Part shown: positions 13,491-32,973 of the stretch, in pieces
Layout of the letters: the number at the start of each line of letters is the position of its first letter
How positions within the stretch are numbered: position 1 is the first letter of the stretch
Source of the DNA: Brugia malayi
Taxonomy: Eukaryota; Nematoda; Chromadorea; Rhabditida; Onchocercidae
Assembly: GCF_000002995.4 (NCBI RefSeq)
Contig: NW_025062477.1
Location: forward strand, 8,032,649 to 8,096,648
Direction: 5' to 3'
Length of the DNA: 64,000 nucleotides
Notes under the pieces: generated by a model
Database searches by the model: none
What the model saw: the letters and a program-made list of their open reading frames with translations, nothing else
What the model was told of the DNA's origin: nothing
Position numbers and translations under genes: made by a program

Positions 13491-16400
13491 ATGGATATAA
13501 ACGGGTATAATAAAGAAAATGAAAAAGTTGAAGTGAAGAATTCAGCGGAACGATGTTTAGACGAAGTACAACAGTGCAGTGATGAAGTAATAGTCGGTGA
13601 AATTGATGATTTTGTTCGCGAAGTGATTGAAGCTGTCGCCTATATTGTAAGTATGAATATAATAATTATTCTTATATCTTGTTTCCGGAAAAAACTTTTA
13701 AAAATGAATTAAATGTTGAATGCCTGTTGCTGCCTTACTAATTCCCCAGTAATTCAGTGGAGCTGTCTGAGGTGAGTTCGATGTTACCTAATCATTCCCT
13801 TTAATCTATCACAGTTAAGCTATCACTCGTAATTCGGAAAATTCTATTGTCACAATTTATTCTTTATACTTCCACGTCCGGTGAAGTAACCAAATCTAAT
13901 TCGAAAATAAGAACTCGTTGCAATATTTTATAGTAGTGTTTTCAGATCGATTGTCGGAAAGCTTCATCTGCAAGTAGAAAAAACATCGATAAGGTATGAA
14001 TTTTCAGAACTTCTCAAGGACTTTAAGCATATGGACGTTAGCAGATGTTATAAAAACGTCTTTTAGAGTTTTTTGATTTGATTTCATAGAAAATATAGAA
14101 GTAACTTAAATTGACAATTCTTGCATATTTTGACCGGAATTATCTATGTATTGTAGATATTTGAAACAAGTGATACAGATTCTATTACTGGAGATTTTGT
14201 AAAAAAAGAGGCACAAAGAAATATATCTGTCTGCTGTCATCGAAAAATAATGGTAAAGCAGTTAGCTGAGAAAGAAAAGAGAATCAAAGAACGGAGAAGG
14301 ATTGCCGCAGAGAAAATGGTGGCGGTATTATGAGTCCTTTGCGCAGAGGATTATTCTCTTAACATTCTTAATCAAATTTCAAATTAGATCAGAGCTAAAT
14401 TGGTTCTTTCTAAGTTTTTCATAAGTTCTAACTGCTTGAGTGGCGATTATCAACTGCTGGTTTTCATCGTTTATGTTTGTATTTTTTCCTTTCAAACAAA
14501 TAAGTTTGTATTCTAATACAACTTTTACTTCGAAAGTTGAGATAGAAAATAGTTTTTAGTGTGGTAAAGAAAAAGTAGCTGCAACGGTATTTTTTCTCTT
14601 TTGTACTTGAAACTATAATTTTTCAAATTTTTAACTTCGAATTTTCAAAAATTTAGAAATTTTCAAGTTCCGACAGTTTCAGAAAAACCGCGAGGCTACT
14701 GTGAAAGAGAAAAAGCGGAAAAAGGAGGAAGCGCAGAAGTACCATTTTCTCGTTGACTTTTCTGATTCATTTCATCACTTAGTATTTATAATTCAAATAT
14801 TCAGGCGAAGAACTTGGGTTTAAATTTCATCCTCTTGTAGCTTACATTTTGTTGCTTATTACTTATTACTGAAGAAGTTGGGAGATACAAATAGAATTTT
14901 AAAATTGCAGGGAGAGGGAGAAACTAAAAAGAGAACAAGAAGAAGCGAAAAAAAAGAAGCGTAAAGAGGATCTGCGGAGGAAGGAGGAAAGAAAAAAAGA
15001 GGAAGAAGAAAAAAAAGAGCGACGGAGAGTAGAAGAGGGACTTAGGAAACAAAAAAAGGAGAAAGAAGAGGAGGAGCGTAAAAAAAAGAAAAAAGAAGAG
15101 GAAGAAAGACGTGAAAAGAGGAAAAGAGAGGAAGAGGTTCAGTTGAAGAAATGGTTTTGTATAAATACAGGTTGGCTGACTTATAGATTCATGTATAACT
15201 GGCATTATTTCAGGAAGTACAACTTAAGAAGAAACGCGAGTCGGATCGTTTCCTCTCATTTTTTGATAAGAAACGAAAGATGGAAGGAGAATTTGAGAGA
15301 TTTGATACAGTGCAGACATCATCTGTGCTTAATGTCTTGCCATTTTTCTGCAAACAAGGAGTGTCACTTGCACCGTTGTTTCGACGCGAGCCATTGTCAA
15401 AAGAAGTTCATGACAGTCTTTTGATGGAAGTACATCCAGTCGTATGTTTTACATGATCATCGCATTCATTTTGTATTATTTTATAATTATTTTTTATAGT
15501 TAGCTCACAAATTGTTATTGTTCAATTACAGGAAAGGCTGTATCTGTCAACTATTAAACCTCGTACTGTCGGGAAATTGTTAGTTTTCTTTTGTTTTTCT
15601 TATTCTGTATAGTTTTCTTTAAAGTTAGATCTTACTTTTTGGTGCTATAACAGAACTGACATTGAGGAATGACAACCTGGCATAAATATGTGACTGATTC
15701 AATGACAGGCTTAATTCGGTTGGTTAGTATATAGTATATACTAGTTGTTTGCAGGACTGCTGTACGAATGTTATTTCCATACCGTTAGATGTGAGACTCC
15801 ACAGAACTGTAGTGGAATCTACAAAAAAAATTAAATTAGAAAACAAAAAGAGGATATACCTTATGAAATAAGGATTCATCTCTTTTTTTTTGCATCAAAT
15901 GTTGATATGGTTTTTAGAAAGTTAAATCGGGCCAAGCTGTTTCAATTTCATGATAACTGGAGGCCTCCGTATTATGGGACATGGAGGAAACGAAGCACTG
16001 TTATAACAGGCAGGAGACCTTTCGCTAAAGATACGGAGGTATCTGGTTTAAAAAGGACTGGCTTCAGAATTTTTGATTATTTTAAAATTGGTAAATTTTT
16101 GTAAGCAAATATCTAACATTTGCTTTTATTTTATAGATATTAGATTATGAAGTAGATTCAGACGAGGAGTGGGAAATTCCAGAGGGTGATGACTGCGATG
16201 AAAGTACAATGAGTGAAGATGAAGAGGTAATGTTTCCAGGTATTTTTCAATTAGGTGATTATTAGTATTGAATCTATGTAAAACTTATGAAGAAATCTTT
16301 TTAGATTAACTGAAGTTATATTTTTGTGGTTGCCAAAAACAAAAACTTCGTTGAACTACTAGATTTATTTATTACTGAAAAACATGCAAAAAATTTATGG

Positions 16401-17634
16401 CTACTGTTGGTAAAGTCTGATGTTTTTTGCAAGTACATTTTTTTCCTTTTGCTTCTTAAGTCCTTGCCTATATATTGATGTTTTCTGCTCGCTCTCTCTT
16501 GAAATAAAAATGCTTTTGAAATCTGTTAATTGAGACGCGGTCTTTGCTGATGATAAATTTTTGGCCAATCATAAATTCGAGATTCCTGGTACTCCAGCTT
16601 TCAGGATTCTGGTCACTCGAGTGACAGTGATGGTTTTATTGTTCAACATGGGTATCTATCAGAAGGTGAGGGTGAAGATGAACAAGATCGTCTTGAATAT
16701 AGCGAAGACTCTAATAGACGTGCGGAACGTCTCAGAGCTGTGGTAATTTCATTTGGATTTTTGGACGATTTGTTTGAATTATCTTGTGTATCTTTAAATT
16801 ATCTGCTCTTTTCATTAATTTTGATAATTGTAATTTCACATTATTTCTGATTGCCAATTATTAAATTTTATAATTCGAATCATTTTAATCTTCTTTGAAT
16901 ATAAATTGCTAGTAATGTAAACATTAGTAGTTAATATTGTGCTTTGGTTTATTATTAAGCATGGGAAGGGAACAAAGAGAACAAACTTTGCTGTAAATTT
17001 ACTTACACATTTCTACGTTAACCATTGGACGGTAAGTCTCTTATAATTAAGTTCAAGCTGATGTCAGTTTTCTGTGCTTTATTGTTATTGTTGTCATTAC
17101 CGACACACGATTTAAAGTAATTCTGATTACAATAGTAGTCAGAATTACTTTAAAAATTCTGATAGTCCGTTTTTTGAAATCTGTCTCGAATAAGCCATGA
17201 ACTTATTAAGAGTATTAACAGGGAAATCTGGCTACGCGTCATTAATGTTAAGAACTTTAGTTCCATTATTCTTTTGAATTAGAATTCGCTTTTCATCTTG
17301 TTGAGGACATTCGTGAATTTCAGGTCCCAATTTAACATCAACTATGGTTGAAAGCTAGAAATTATAAGTTCATATCCCAACATTTCAGTAATTTCAGGCA
17401 AATGAATGGAAGTATAATCTCGAACAAAAATCAAAGAAATTTAACAAACCTTTAATTCCACTTCTATGGGGCCCACACTTTGAACTACCAGCAAAAGGTG
17501 TTCCTGAGGAAGTGGAACAAGCTGTCTTTTTCGAATATTCGGATGAGAATGATGTTGTTGAAGATGATTCCGACAATAGCGATGGTGATGCCCGCAGTAA
17601 CAGTTACCATGATGACATTTATATTGAAGACTGA
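13491..17634 (+). CDS. chaf-1: Chromatin assembly factor 1 large subunit (CAF-1 p150/CHAF1A)
   Basis: Eleven exons, 504 residues: 13491-13646, 13946-13993, 14157-14324, 14683-14738, 14911-15136, 15214-15441, 15532-15578, 15918-16038, 16137-16226, 16605-16742, 17398-17634. All junction phases agree. CAF-1 deposits newly made H3-H4 behind replication forks and at repair sites. Exons 3-6 encode a long Lys/Glu/Arg coiled coil, the KER region that binds DNA and PCNA. Next comes the block FHDNWRPPYYGTWRKRS with ITGRRPFAKDT, then ILDYEVDSDEEWEIP followed by acidic runs and DGFIVQHGYLSEGEGEDE. These are the signature ED region of p150, which binds histones. The last exon ends in an acidic tail. The protein is shorter than vertebrate p150, mainly at the N-terminus, and close to the nematode size. 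Exon 4 could start six bases earlier (14677), in frame. Confidence 0.93.
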
Positions 17635-18781
17635 GGATAATCGTTTACTAGGAATGCTAATATTTTCAGTGTTCTTATAAGTAATTAAATCTTGTCAAAT
17701 TGATCCGTTTTTACTTTCAGCATACCTTACGTAAGTAGATATATATGAATGAATCAAGACAAAAGAAAACACATATGCTGATTTTTTTCTTTCTAATGAG
17801 TGGTCGTATATCTTTGAGGAATACAAAGAAGGCATACCTTATCTCGTAAATCTTTCCTTTTTCGTTTTTCTATTTATGTATAGATAAGCAAACCCGAACA
17901 ACATATTTTTTGAAAACTTGCGGTACTAGTGTAGATATAGAAAAGTCAGGACTAAATTTCAATGTTAAACTTTGCATTTTATTGTCGTTGAAATTGTATA
18001 TCGCTTTTTCGAGTTTTCACTAATATTTTTGATTTTTTGTGATGTTTCTGAGCGCATTTAGTAAAAGTCTACAGTGTTTGCTACTCTGTATTCCAAACAT
18101 GTATTATACCTAGCAGACATTTTTGAAGCTAGCCCCACTGACTATTTCGATTCAAATATTACACCATCTTTAAATAGGCATTTCAGCTATTTAATCGTCG
18201 ACTTTTATAATCACCTTCATTCCGCATAATGTGGAAGAAAAACATAACGAGAGTATTATTTGTTATGATGAATTAAATCTCCGACGAGTTTACTTTCTTA
18301 AAAATTTCAAAATATTGAGAACGCTTCAGGTTTTTTCTTTACACACGCAATAAATTAGTGATGGGAAACAGTGAGGGATTAGGCTCAATGAATGTGCTAA
18401 ATAGTCCGCATGAAAATGTGTCAAACAGTGGGTCGGAGATTTTACTACCCGAGCAAATGTTACGAAACTAATAGAATACAGTGCTTCAGATGAGTCACTA
18501 ATTCTTAGGCCTAAGCAGGGATGATATCACGGACATGTTATAGTGAGGATGGACGAATCAAGGAGGTCGAATGCAGGTAGAGTGCTGGAAGGGAGGTTAT
18601 CCTGGAACAGTTACTTTCAGGACTTCACTGAGAGAAGGTGATGTTGTTGATGCTGCGAGAATGCTTCCTATAGCGATCAATAGGATAAGCCCAGTGATTC
18701 GCAAACATCGCCATCGTCATTAGCGCCAGCAGCAGTAGCAGCAGAAGCAGCGTCAGTGCCAACCATTGCTTGGGACACTGA
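17635..18781. other. Intergenic region with no supported gene
   Basis: About 1.1 kb between the CAF-1 stop and the next start codon. It should contain the CAF-1 3' UTR and the promoter of the downstream gene. A 35-codon frame from the ATG near 18361 exists, but I could not attach it to either neighbour with consistent phase. Confidence 0.5.
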
Positions 18782-19808
18782 ATGGCCTCCAAACTGCGAC
18801 AACACTCTCTCTCAAGTGTGAGGAAGCTGCAAGAGGTATTCATCTCCTTATTATTTGTCTTAATTATTATTGGTAGTGATGTCAGCGTAAACTGCAACTG
18901 CATGAAAGTTACAGTAAGATGAAGCATTAATGATTAAAGATAGGAACGAATTAGTATGGTTGATATGCGATTAGCCAAAGTATTGTTTAATGTTTAAGCA
19001 GTGTGCATTACATACTGATAAGAGTGGAATAATGTCGCATCATTATATTTAAGCTGGTACATGACTCTAATGTACAGTTAGCGCAGTTTCGAAATGTGGT
19101 CCAGTGTATTGGTACAGGACAAGATGGACTACAACTTCGTAGTGATGTTGATTCGTTTGGTCGGACTTGCATTAGAGCTTGTGAAGCGGCCAAAAGTTGC
19201 ATTCTTCCTCAACTTCGCCATGAAAGTAAGTGCTGTTTAAGAGCTATATTGAAAAAAAAATTCGAGCAAATTAGATTATTGCTATTAAGATTTTCATTAA
19301 TACTTTCATTACTACTTTTACTACTCAAATTGGCGTCCAGAAGGTTAATCATTAGAGGTTTAAAAATGAAATTATTTAAAATCTCATGAGACATATGTGT
19401 AGTAGCATCACGTTCCATTCATTGCTTCGAGTACTGTAAACTATTAAATCTTAATTCATTATGACAATGATTTAATTCTCGGAAGAACCGATGTTTTAAC
19501 AAAAATGTACTACAGGTGTTGAATTTACCCGGCATGCATCGCAGTTTATTGGTTGTGTAAATGCGTGCGTCGTTGAAATGCGACGTTGCGCAGCGCTCGA
19601 ACGTACGTTCCCAAACGGTGAGCCATGCATTACTCAACAGCAAATCGAACATATGGAAGAAATGTTAGAAACATTAGAAAATTTGATCACTGTACATTAT
19701 TCAACCAGTGAATCATCCCCAGCCGAACGTGTCACGCCAAGACGACGACGCGCTACCAACTGTAGACCCGCCTGTGTGTGCTCAAAATTGAAAACCAGCT
19801 ATGCATAG
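18782..19808 (+). CDS. Secreted cysteine-rich protein, family not recognised
   Basis: Three exons, 187 residues: 18782-18913, 19087-19225, 19516-19808, with phases 0 and 1 matching across introns and good GTAAG donors (ACA|GTAAGA, GAAA|GTAAGT). An in-frame TGA directly precedes the ATG, which supports that start. Residues 1-18 are polar and basic. They are followed by a hydrophobic segment (VFISLLFVLIIIGSDVSV), a signal peptide or signal anchor, and then by NCNC. The mature part contains many paired cysteines, including RTCIRACEAAKSC, FIGCVNACVVEMRRC and a final CRPACVC. A helix-prone acidic stretch (IEHMEEMLETLENLI) and a basic RRRRA run, perhaps a processing site, lie before the last cysteines. 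The pattern suggests a disulfide-bonded extracellular protein. A distant chondroitin-proteoglycan-like cysteine domain is conceivable, but I cannot support it. Confidence 0.7.
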
Positions 19809-22800
19809 TAAAATTTTCTGTTTAATTGTAATTTTATCTCATATTGAGAGATATAAAACCTTTCGAATTATTGTTGAACCCTTCACATTTGATTTAGATG
19901 AATAGATCTGAGGCGAAGAACAAAATGAAGCTTCCAGGGTGTAAGTGTTTTATAATGATAGGAAGATAAATAAGGTAAAATAGAAAAAGAATGTAATGGT
20001 ACACAGATTAAAATGTAATAATAGAATCCTATTATCATAAAATATCTTCACTCCAATTTTTGAAAAGTTGAGCTCTGCACGTCTTTCTGAGTGCGAAATG
20101 GTGATTCTAACTGGAGTTGAAGTGAAAAACTAGAAAACGATAAACTGTGGTTTGAAATGGAAGAAAGAGAGATTCTTATCCACTTGACAGTAAATTTTAC
20201 ACGATTATGCATATTTTAGTTTAAAGTACGGTTTCCCCATAAAATATAATTTGCTAGCAGAAATTTCTAGTAATTACCGCTGATGGATAACACGATTTTT
20301 CGTGTTTGTTAGATTAATTTGTTATTTATTAGTTTTTGTTTCCGGGTTTGTATATAATATTTCATCTATTTCTGCTGCCATGTTTTCTCCTTTCCTAAAA
20401 TTCTTACAGAATTTCAAAATTATGTTTAAAATTTAGGAGTTAAAAGAAAAATGCAATGATGCAATTGTATACATTAGTGCTTATTTATTTGATGAGGATT
20501 TCGATCTAATCGATTACATCCTTAAGAAAAATCGAAATCATTTGCATTCCGAAACTTTATCAAGAATTTTATTCAGAAATACTCAGAATGTGGAGATATC
20601 CCAACTTAACAAAGTGGACTTATCTGGCTTAAATTTAAGGCTAATAGGATTAATTATGGAAATTTGTTTGCTGTATTGAATATTGACATTTGTAAAATGC
20701 CTTCACTTTCATACCAATTTTCATTATTCATGAGCAACACAGTTGTATAGTTTTTAATGCGCTTAATAAAGCTTCCAAACCATAATGGTTTAGTAGTTGC
20801 AAAGAGGGTGGTCAGTTAATTAAGAAGTAACGGTGTTATTGGGTCAAATTTTCACATGCAATATATAAGGGGGGTGTAGAAAAGGCGAGGTTTCATTGAT
20901 CATTTTTGTCATTTTAGAATAGTGAATAAAGGAAAGTAAACACATTACGGTTTCGGAATTGGTTTTTCAATCTTTTGCCACCACTAGGATCATAAAAATG
21001 AAATGAACTGAATTGATCTTTAAGTATTTTACTAACTTGTAAGGTTTACCGGCATGCCTCCGGGTGGAGAGCTCGGATTTGCTGTTGCTGAAAATGTATA
21101 AACAACAAAATCACAAGTCTTCCACCTGGTCAGCTTTAACTTTTCGTTAGTTTTTCTCGGCTTGCGTTTTACGGGAGGAAAGGAAAGCCGAAGAAGCTGC
21201 GAAACTGAAAAGACCAAGAAAGTCGCAGCGCTAGTCTTTCCTTGTCCTCTCCTACTTCGATCGCAAACCAAATCTCATTCTTCCTGCAACAAATATTTAT
21301 TTAAAATGACTGTCACTCAATAAACATTAAAATTTATGCAACTCTGAAGAAGGTGAATTATTTCTGCATGATTTCTACATAAAAAGAACAAATTCCTCCT
21401 TTTCCTCAATTTTTTTATTGTAAGGATTTTGAATTGTTAGTTGAGCTGTAAAGTTCAAATAAAATATTTAAAAAATTTATTCCTGTTCTTAATGGATATA
21501 TCAATTTCAAATAATTTTGAACCAATTTTATAAAGTTCACTGCAAGTTAAAGGCAGGTGGTGGTGGTGGTGGTGGTGATTCGCCGTTAACGTGAAATATT
21601 GGTTGCTTTCGCCATGCTATTTTATGACATCTGCACTAATTACCTTTTTTGTTTTTACTGTTTTATCAAAACCTTCCAAAAGTTGCTTTTTTTTGACAAT
21701 TTTCAATAAAAATTATCTGCAGAGAACTTTTAAAATTTGTTGTAGTATTGAATTATAAAATTGTTACAACATTGAAAACTGAAATTTGATGGTCACACTA
21801 AATGAAATTTGGAAAATAAACTTCCATTCACTTTAATTGATTGGTTTAATCAGCCGAGTTTTAATTATTTTTGATTTAAAATGCAACTATCTGTTGTCAG
21901 TATGTGTACCAGCTATTAACACTGAAATATTTAGATATAAGGTGAATAGTGGTATACAACTGCTACTTTTGAAGTTTTTAGAAATTTTTTTATCACAAGG
22001 ACTGCAGGAAAAAAAACCATCTGGAACTTTGCTGAAGCTTTCTTTTTGATATTTGCAGTTCGAAAATAGTTGCACATCACTTTTCCGGAGTGAATCCATA
22101 ATACCAATGATAAAAGCATGTGTCAATCAAATCTCAGAAACATTTTTGATGGATGGGAAGATGAAATGAACATTTGTGTTTATAAAAAGTAGTACTGAAG
22201 CTTTACTGAACCTTTGCCAATATATTTGAACTTACCTTCTTTTAAAAATATTTAATTATTAATACACCAAATTAACAAAAGTAATCTTGAAAGGTTTAAA
22301 AAGTCCAGATGGTATAGTGTGATCCTATGAACGATAGATATTTGAATTTAAAAGAGCTGAATTTTTTGTTTTTTGAGTCAACAAATTGATGTGTAGAGAA
22401 AATAACTGAAATATTTGAGAAAAATATCCCCAATCTTAATGGAGACATTAATTTTAAGCCAGTCTTATCAAATTCACTGCCAATTGAAGCTGGTAGCCGG
22501 GTCGTCAATGAAGTCATATTTACTTATTATGCAAATTAATTTTTATCAGTTAGTTTTTCGCTATCAAAGTGATCTACTAATGATATGTGCTTAAAGATAT
22601 GGTCTTCTTTGTATTTTCACATTTATTTTTTTCCCATAAAACCTTTCAAACATAATGAAAATTTTGGAAATTAACGACAAAGAAAAGAATGCACTCCATT
22701 TCTTCGTCAAAATCACATTACAATTAGTGTAATATTTATTAATACCCATTATAGTGGAAGATAATTCAAATCCATGCTTCATAACATCCGCATAATACAG

Positions 22801-24169
22801 GTGAGCAGTAATGCTTTATGTTTCGGGATAGATACACATGATGATGATGTATTCACGATTCAGGGAAGACACTCATAGTACAGAATATCTCAATTTTTTA
22901 CGGTTCAAAAAATGAGATGAGATCTGAAAGATGAGTGGGGACGATGTAAGGAGATAAAGTGGATAGTGAACAACATACTTCATGAAGCAATATTGTGGAA
23001 TTCGAATGACGGAAATGGAAAGATGGATAATTCAAGCATTTGCAGTTAGAAAACCGTGCCTTGCTTCGTTAATCATCATACACCGCAACAGTTGAGCGTT
23101 ACCAAGGAAACAATCGATCTAATTAAATTTTACTTACAAATAGTGCATTTAATACACCCTTCTATAATACCTCATCTATCCAACCACAAACATCTCTTCC
23201 TGATATTAAATTCGTCGTCTATTCACTCATATACATACAAAGAATAAAAAATGCACAAAATACATTTCGACATCTTTTGAGTTGTCTTAATTATATTATA
23301 TCATTGTGAGGAGGAAATACGGTGGGAATGACCTATGCCATTTCGTAATGGTCAAATCACAAGCTTTGAAAGTTTTAATTGCTAAGGCTTCGATAGCTAC
23401 TTTCTTAACAGTATTACAATACTGTTGAATTAAGCAAACAAATAAAATTAGCAGACCTAAACTTCTATCCACACTTTTTTCACCACACTCCAACAGTACG
23501 AGTTCAACAAAACCTGATCAATGAAAGCAGAGTGACCACCCAACTGAATAACTGCTGTCTTAGAAAAGTTAATAGTGAAAAACAAAGTGCCAAGTTCACG
23601 CTTTTCACAATATTTTTGAACTATCAGATAACACTAAAAAATTTTTTGCTTAATATGAAAGTCATGCAGTTATCATTCGTTTATATCTGAATAAGAGGGA
23701 ATAATGAAATTAACATATCAACAGCACTGAAATTAGTAGAACTTTTACAAAGGTATCATTGATCTTATTCAAATGCGAAATGAGTAGTTACGGTAAAGCA
23801 ATTTTATTCAAATATAAAACCATAATAATGATTTCTTTCCTTTTAGAAACACCAACTTCTTTCATATGAACAGAGCAATACAACAATGATAATAATTGAT
23901 AAAATATGAAGTTTAACACACAATGATGAAAAGTACGAAATACGAGAAGCAATGATAACCACTAAAAATTCACTTCTTTTCAATCTCACTCAGCTTCCAA
24001 TATGAAGGTAACTTCGCTGCATAATTAAAAATAAGATTGAAAATCTTTTTGCGAGACCTTACATTAAAAAAGAATCGAAATTAAAGTGCGGAAAAGTAAA
24101 CTTTTATGTACTAAACCCTGTAATTCTAAACTAACCCATTTATTTTTCAGGTAAAAAAATGTAGCTGAA
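19809..24169. other. Intergenic region, no supported gene
   Basis: About 4.4 kb of AT-rich DNA. Notable parts are a GGT microsatellite (about 21557-21579), a short GC-richer patch (21040-21265), and loosely similar segments around 21480-21560 and 22430-22510 that look like old diverged copies of one another. Reading frames in this stretch are short and lack recognisable domains. Confidence 0.5.
21557..21579. repeat. GGT trinucleotide microsatellite
   Basis: About seven consecutive GGT units in intergenic DNA. No coding context was found. Confidence 0.85.
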
Positions 24170-25766
24170 ATATGAAATCTAGTCCTTCCATTGAACTCTA
24201 TAAAAAGAACTACCCGAATTGCCAAGAAAGCAATATATTTAAAAAAAAAGAAAATTATAAGGTACAACACCGTCACGTGCGACAAATGCAAACCACGAAG
24301 GGAATATTTTTGGAACGAAATTACTTGAACATTGTAAAGCAAACTACTATCTATCAACAATCCTCCAAAGAAGGAAAGAAGACAGCGCAAATGTCGTATG
24401 TAACCACTCCGAGCAGATACCGTAATATAATAACACACTATGCAAAATACCATCAATGTATACCAACAACCGTTTCATTTGCGCTATAACAGCTTCCCGA
24501 ATCACAACCATTCCGAATAATGTGAATCAAAACTAAAAGTTAATCAATAATTTGCTTAAGAATAACACGTCCAAGCGAAGAATGCCTTCATAAAACATCT
24601 CGTAGTGTTTCCAATACACGCTTAGTAAAAAATTTTTTGACTCGAATGAAGTATACAAGAGCTGTTATAAGCAAATTGATAGTGGAAGGCAGAACTAATA
24701 TTTTAAAAAAGTTCCATTTTTGGCCATTGTCTTATTTTAATTTGTAAATTTTGACTGGACAAAGAAAGCACATAGAAAAAGAAGGAAATGGTGGTTAAAT
24801 GACAGAATAAGTAAAGGAAATGGAATAGCTTAACCAAAGCTTGCATGAAAACGAGCTCAAAACACAAATCCCCAACCCATTCAGAAAAGATCTTTGGTAA
24901 GTATTCCACATTTTCTTCATAATGACCAACTAAATTAGTGTTATTTTGAGCCGTCGTTCCCTTGAAATAAAGTTTTAAAGCAATCGCTGAAAATGTGAGC
25001 AAGCACGATATAACGAGACCACGTAAAAAAACAGCCAGATAAATTTTTTAGAGAACTATTGCAATAACTTTCTGTTCCAGGAGAAAAAAAGAATAGAACA
25101 ATGAGAAAAATATACGTAATGTATGGAATATAAACCAAAAACAGAATTCTTTTTGACTCAGATTTTAAAAGAACACGGTGGACGATAATATAAATAACTG
25201 CTCTGCTGATTTGAGGTCTGTCTAAAGGTTAAAATTCCAATTTAATGAACTGTCACTAGACATGACAATCTTTTTGTCGGAAGGGAAATTTGATGAAACA
25301 AAGCAAAAGTCGTAAAGTGTAGCACCAGCCGAACTATCGAAATGGTTGGAAGACAAAAACAGAACGCCAAAAATATCATACCTTGAACTGCACTTTACAT
25401 TACCCTACATAATTTTGTCCTATACCTGATGCAAAGAGAAAAATTCAAAGGTCGAAAACGTCTCTACAAAAATCGTCGCAAACTAATATGTAATTAGAAC
25501 CTTACAAACTTTTTAAGAAAAATTTACCATACTTCTTGGAAGCAAATTGTGTTACAAGCAGAATTTGTGTGCCTAATTACGAGAATCTGGATAAAGTGAA
25601 GAAGACCTGAAGATAGGACAAAGATATCACTGATGATATTTCCCATAGTGAACATATACGTTAATGTTCCGGCGATGATACTAATGACAACAATACAGTT
25701 CAGCTGCAATATATATCGAAGTTTTCCCGTAAAAAACGCCAAAGGCAGTGCGAGGCTTCGCATCAC
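24170..25766 (-). pseudogene. Cluster of hydrophobic minus-strand frames, possible decayed multi-pass membrane gene
   Basis: Several open segments on the minus strand encode membrane-like sequence. One begins at the ATG at 25763 (MRSLALPLAFFTGKLRYILQ, then two hydrophobic stretches). One covers roughly 25050-24703 (IYLAVFLRGLVISCLLTFSA, later EWVGDLCFELVFMQALVKLF). One runs about 24697-24588 with a hydrophobic stretch and a basic tail (LPSTINLLITALVYFIRVKK), stop at 24588. Another starts near 24507. They could be pieces of a seven-transmembrane chemoreceptor, but I could not link them with good acceptors, and in-frame TAA/TAG codons interrupt the longest frame. T-rich DNA also produces hydrophobic frames by chance. 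Part of the region may be the 3' UTR of the Gs alpha gene. Confidence 0.22.
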
Positions 25767-26239
25767 AAATTAAAAAAATCAGATCGAAACAAAATCCGAA
25801 ACTCAAACTTATCATTAGAGTATAAATATGAAGCAACAAGTATTAAGTAATGATACATGATTTTTTCCAAGCAAAAGATGGACAGGGAATCGAAGTCACC
25901 GGGTCTATGCTTTACTGTATTCATCTTAATAATACAAGTATTCCATTGCACTTTCAAACTGTATCATGAATGCCATTACAAACTTCGTTCAGCCGATCAT
26001 AATTTAATGCTTCTTATATCTACCAAAAGCAATAATGCAGGAAAGAGAAGGTTGAAACTAGGTATGTGCACAGAAAAGGTGTACTATATACGAATACAGG
26101 ATTACATGAAAACTCAGAAATTCGAGGCGATGAGTGAGTTAAAACTTCAAAAAATCACCAGAAATATTCTAAATAAATACAGCCCCGCTTAGCCTAGGCT
26201 TATTAAAGAGGAAAGAGTAAGAGTAAACCAATCAAAATC

Positions 26240-32973
<6,734 letters not shown>

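Noticed and set aside
13749..13770. Possible tiny extra exon of the CAF-1 gene
   Set aside because: A short segment is flanked by AG and GT, but including it shifts phase and brings a stop into the following exons. Joining 13646 to 13946 directly keeps the frame.
14924..15205. 93-codon minus-strand frame rich in Phe and Leu
   Set aside because: It is the reverse of the Lys/Glu-rich CAF-1 coiled coil; such purine runs always give hydrophobic antisense frames.
18361..18475. 35-codon plus-strand frame starting at an ATG
   Set aside because: It could not be joined to the secreted-protein gene, which has a stop immediately before its own ATG, and there is no family resemblance.
18625..18927. 100-codon minus-strand frame with a poly-leucine membrane-like segment
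   Set aside because: It overlaps the first exon of the plus-strand secreted protein and a CAG-rich run read backwards. The plus-strand model has a better start, donors and phase.
24172..24489. 105-codon plus-strand frame
   Set aside because: It is Lys/Asn/Gln-rich, as expected from AT-rich DNA, with no exon partners; the opposite strand looks more protein-like.
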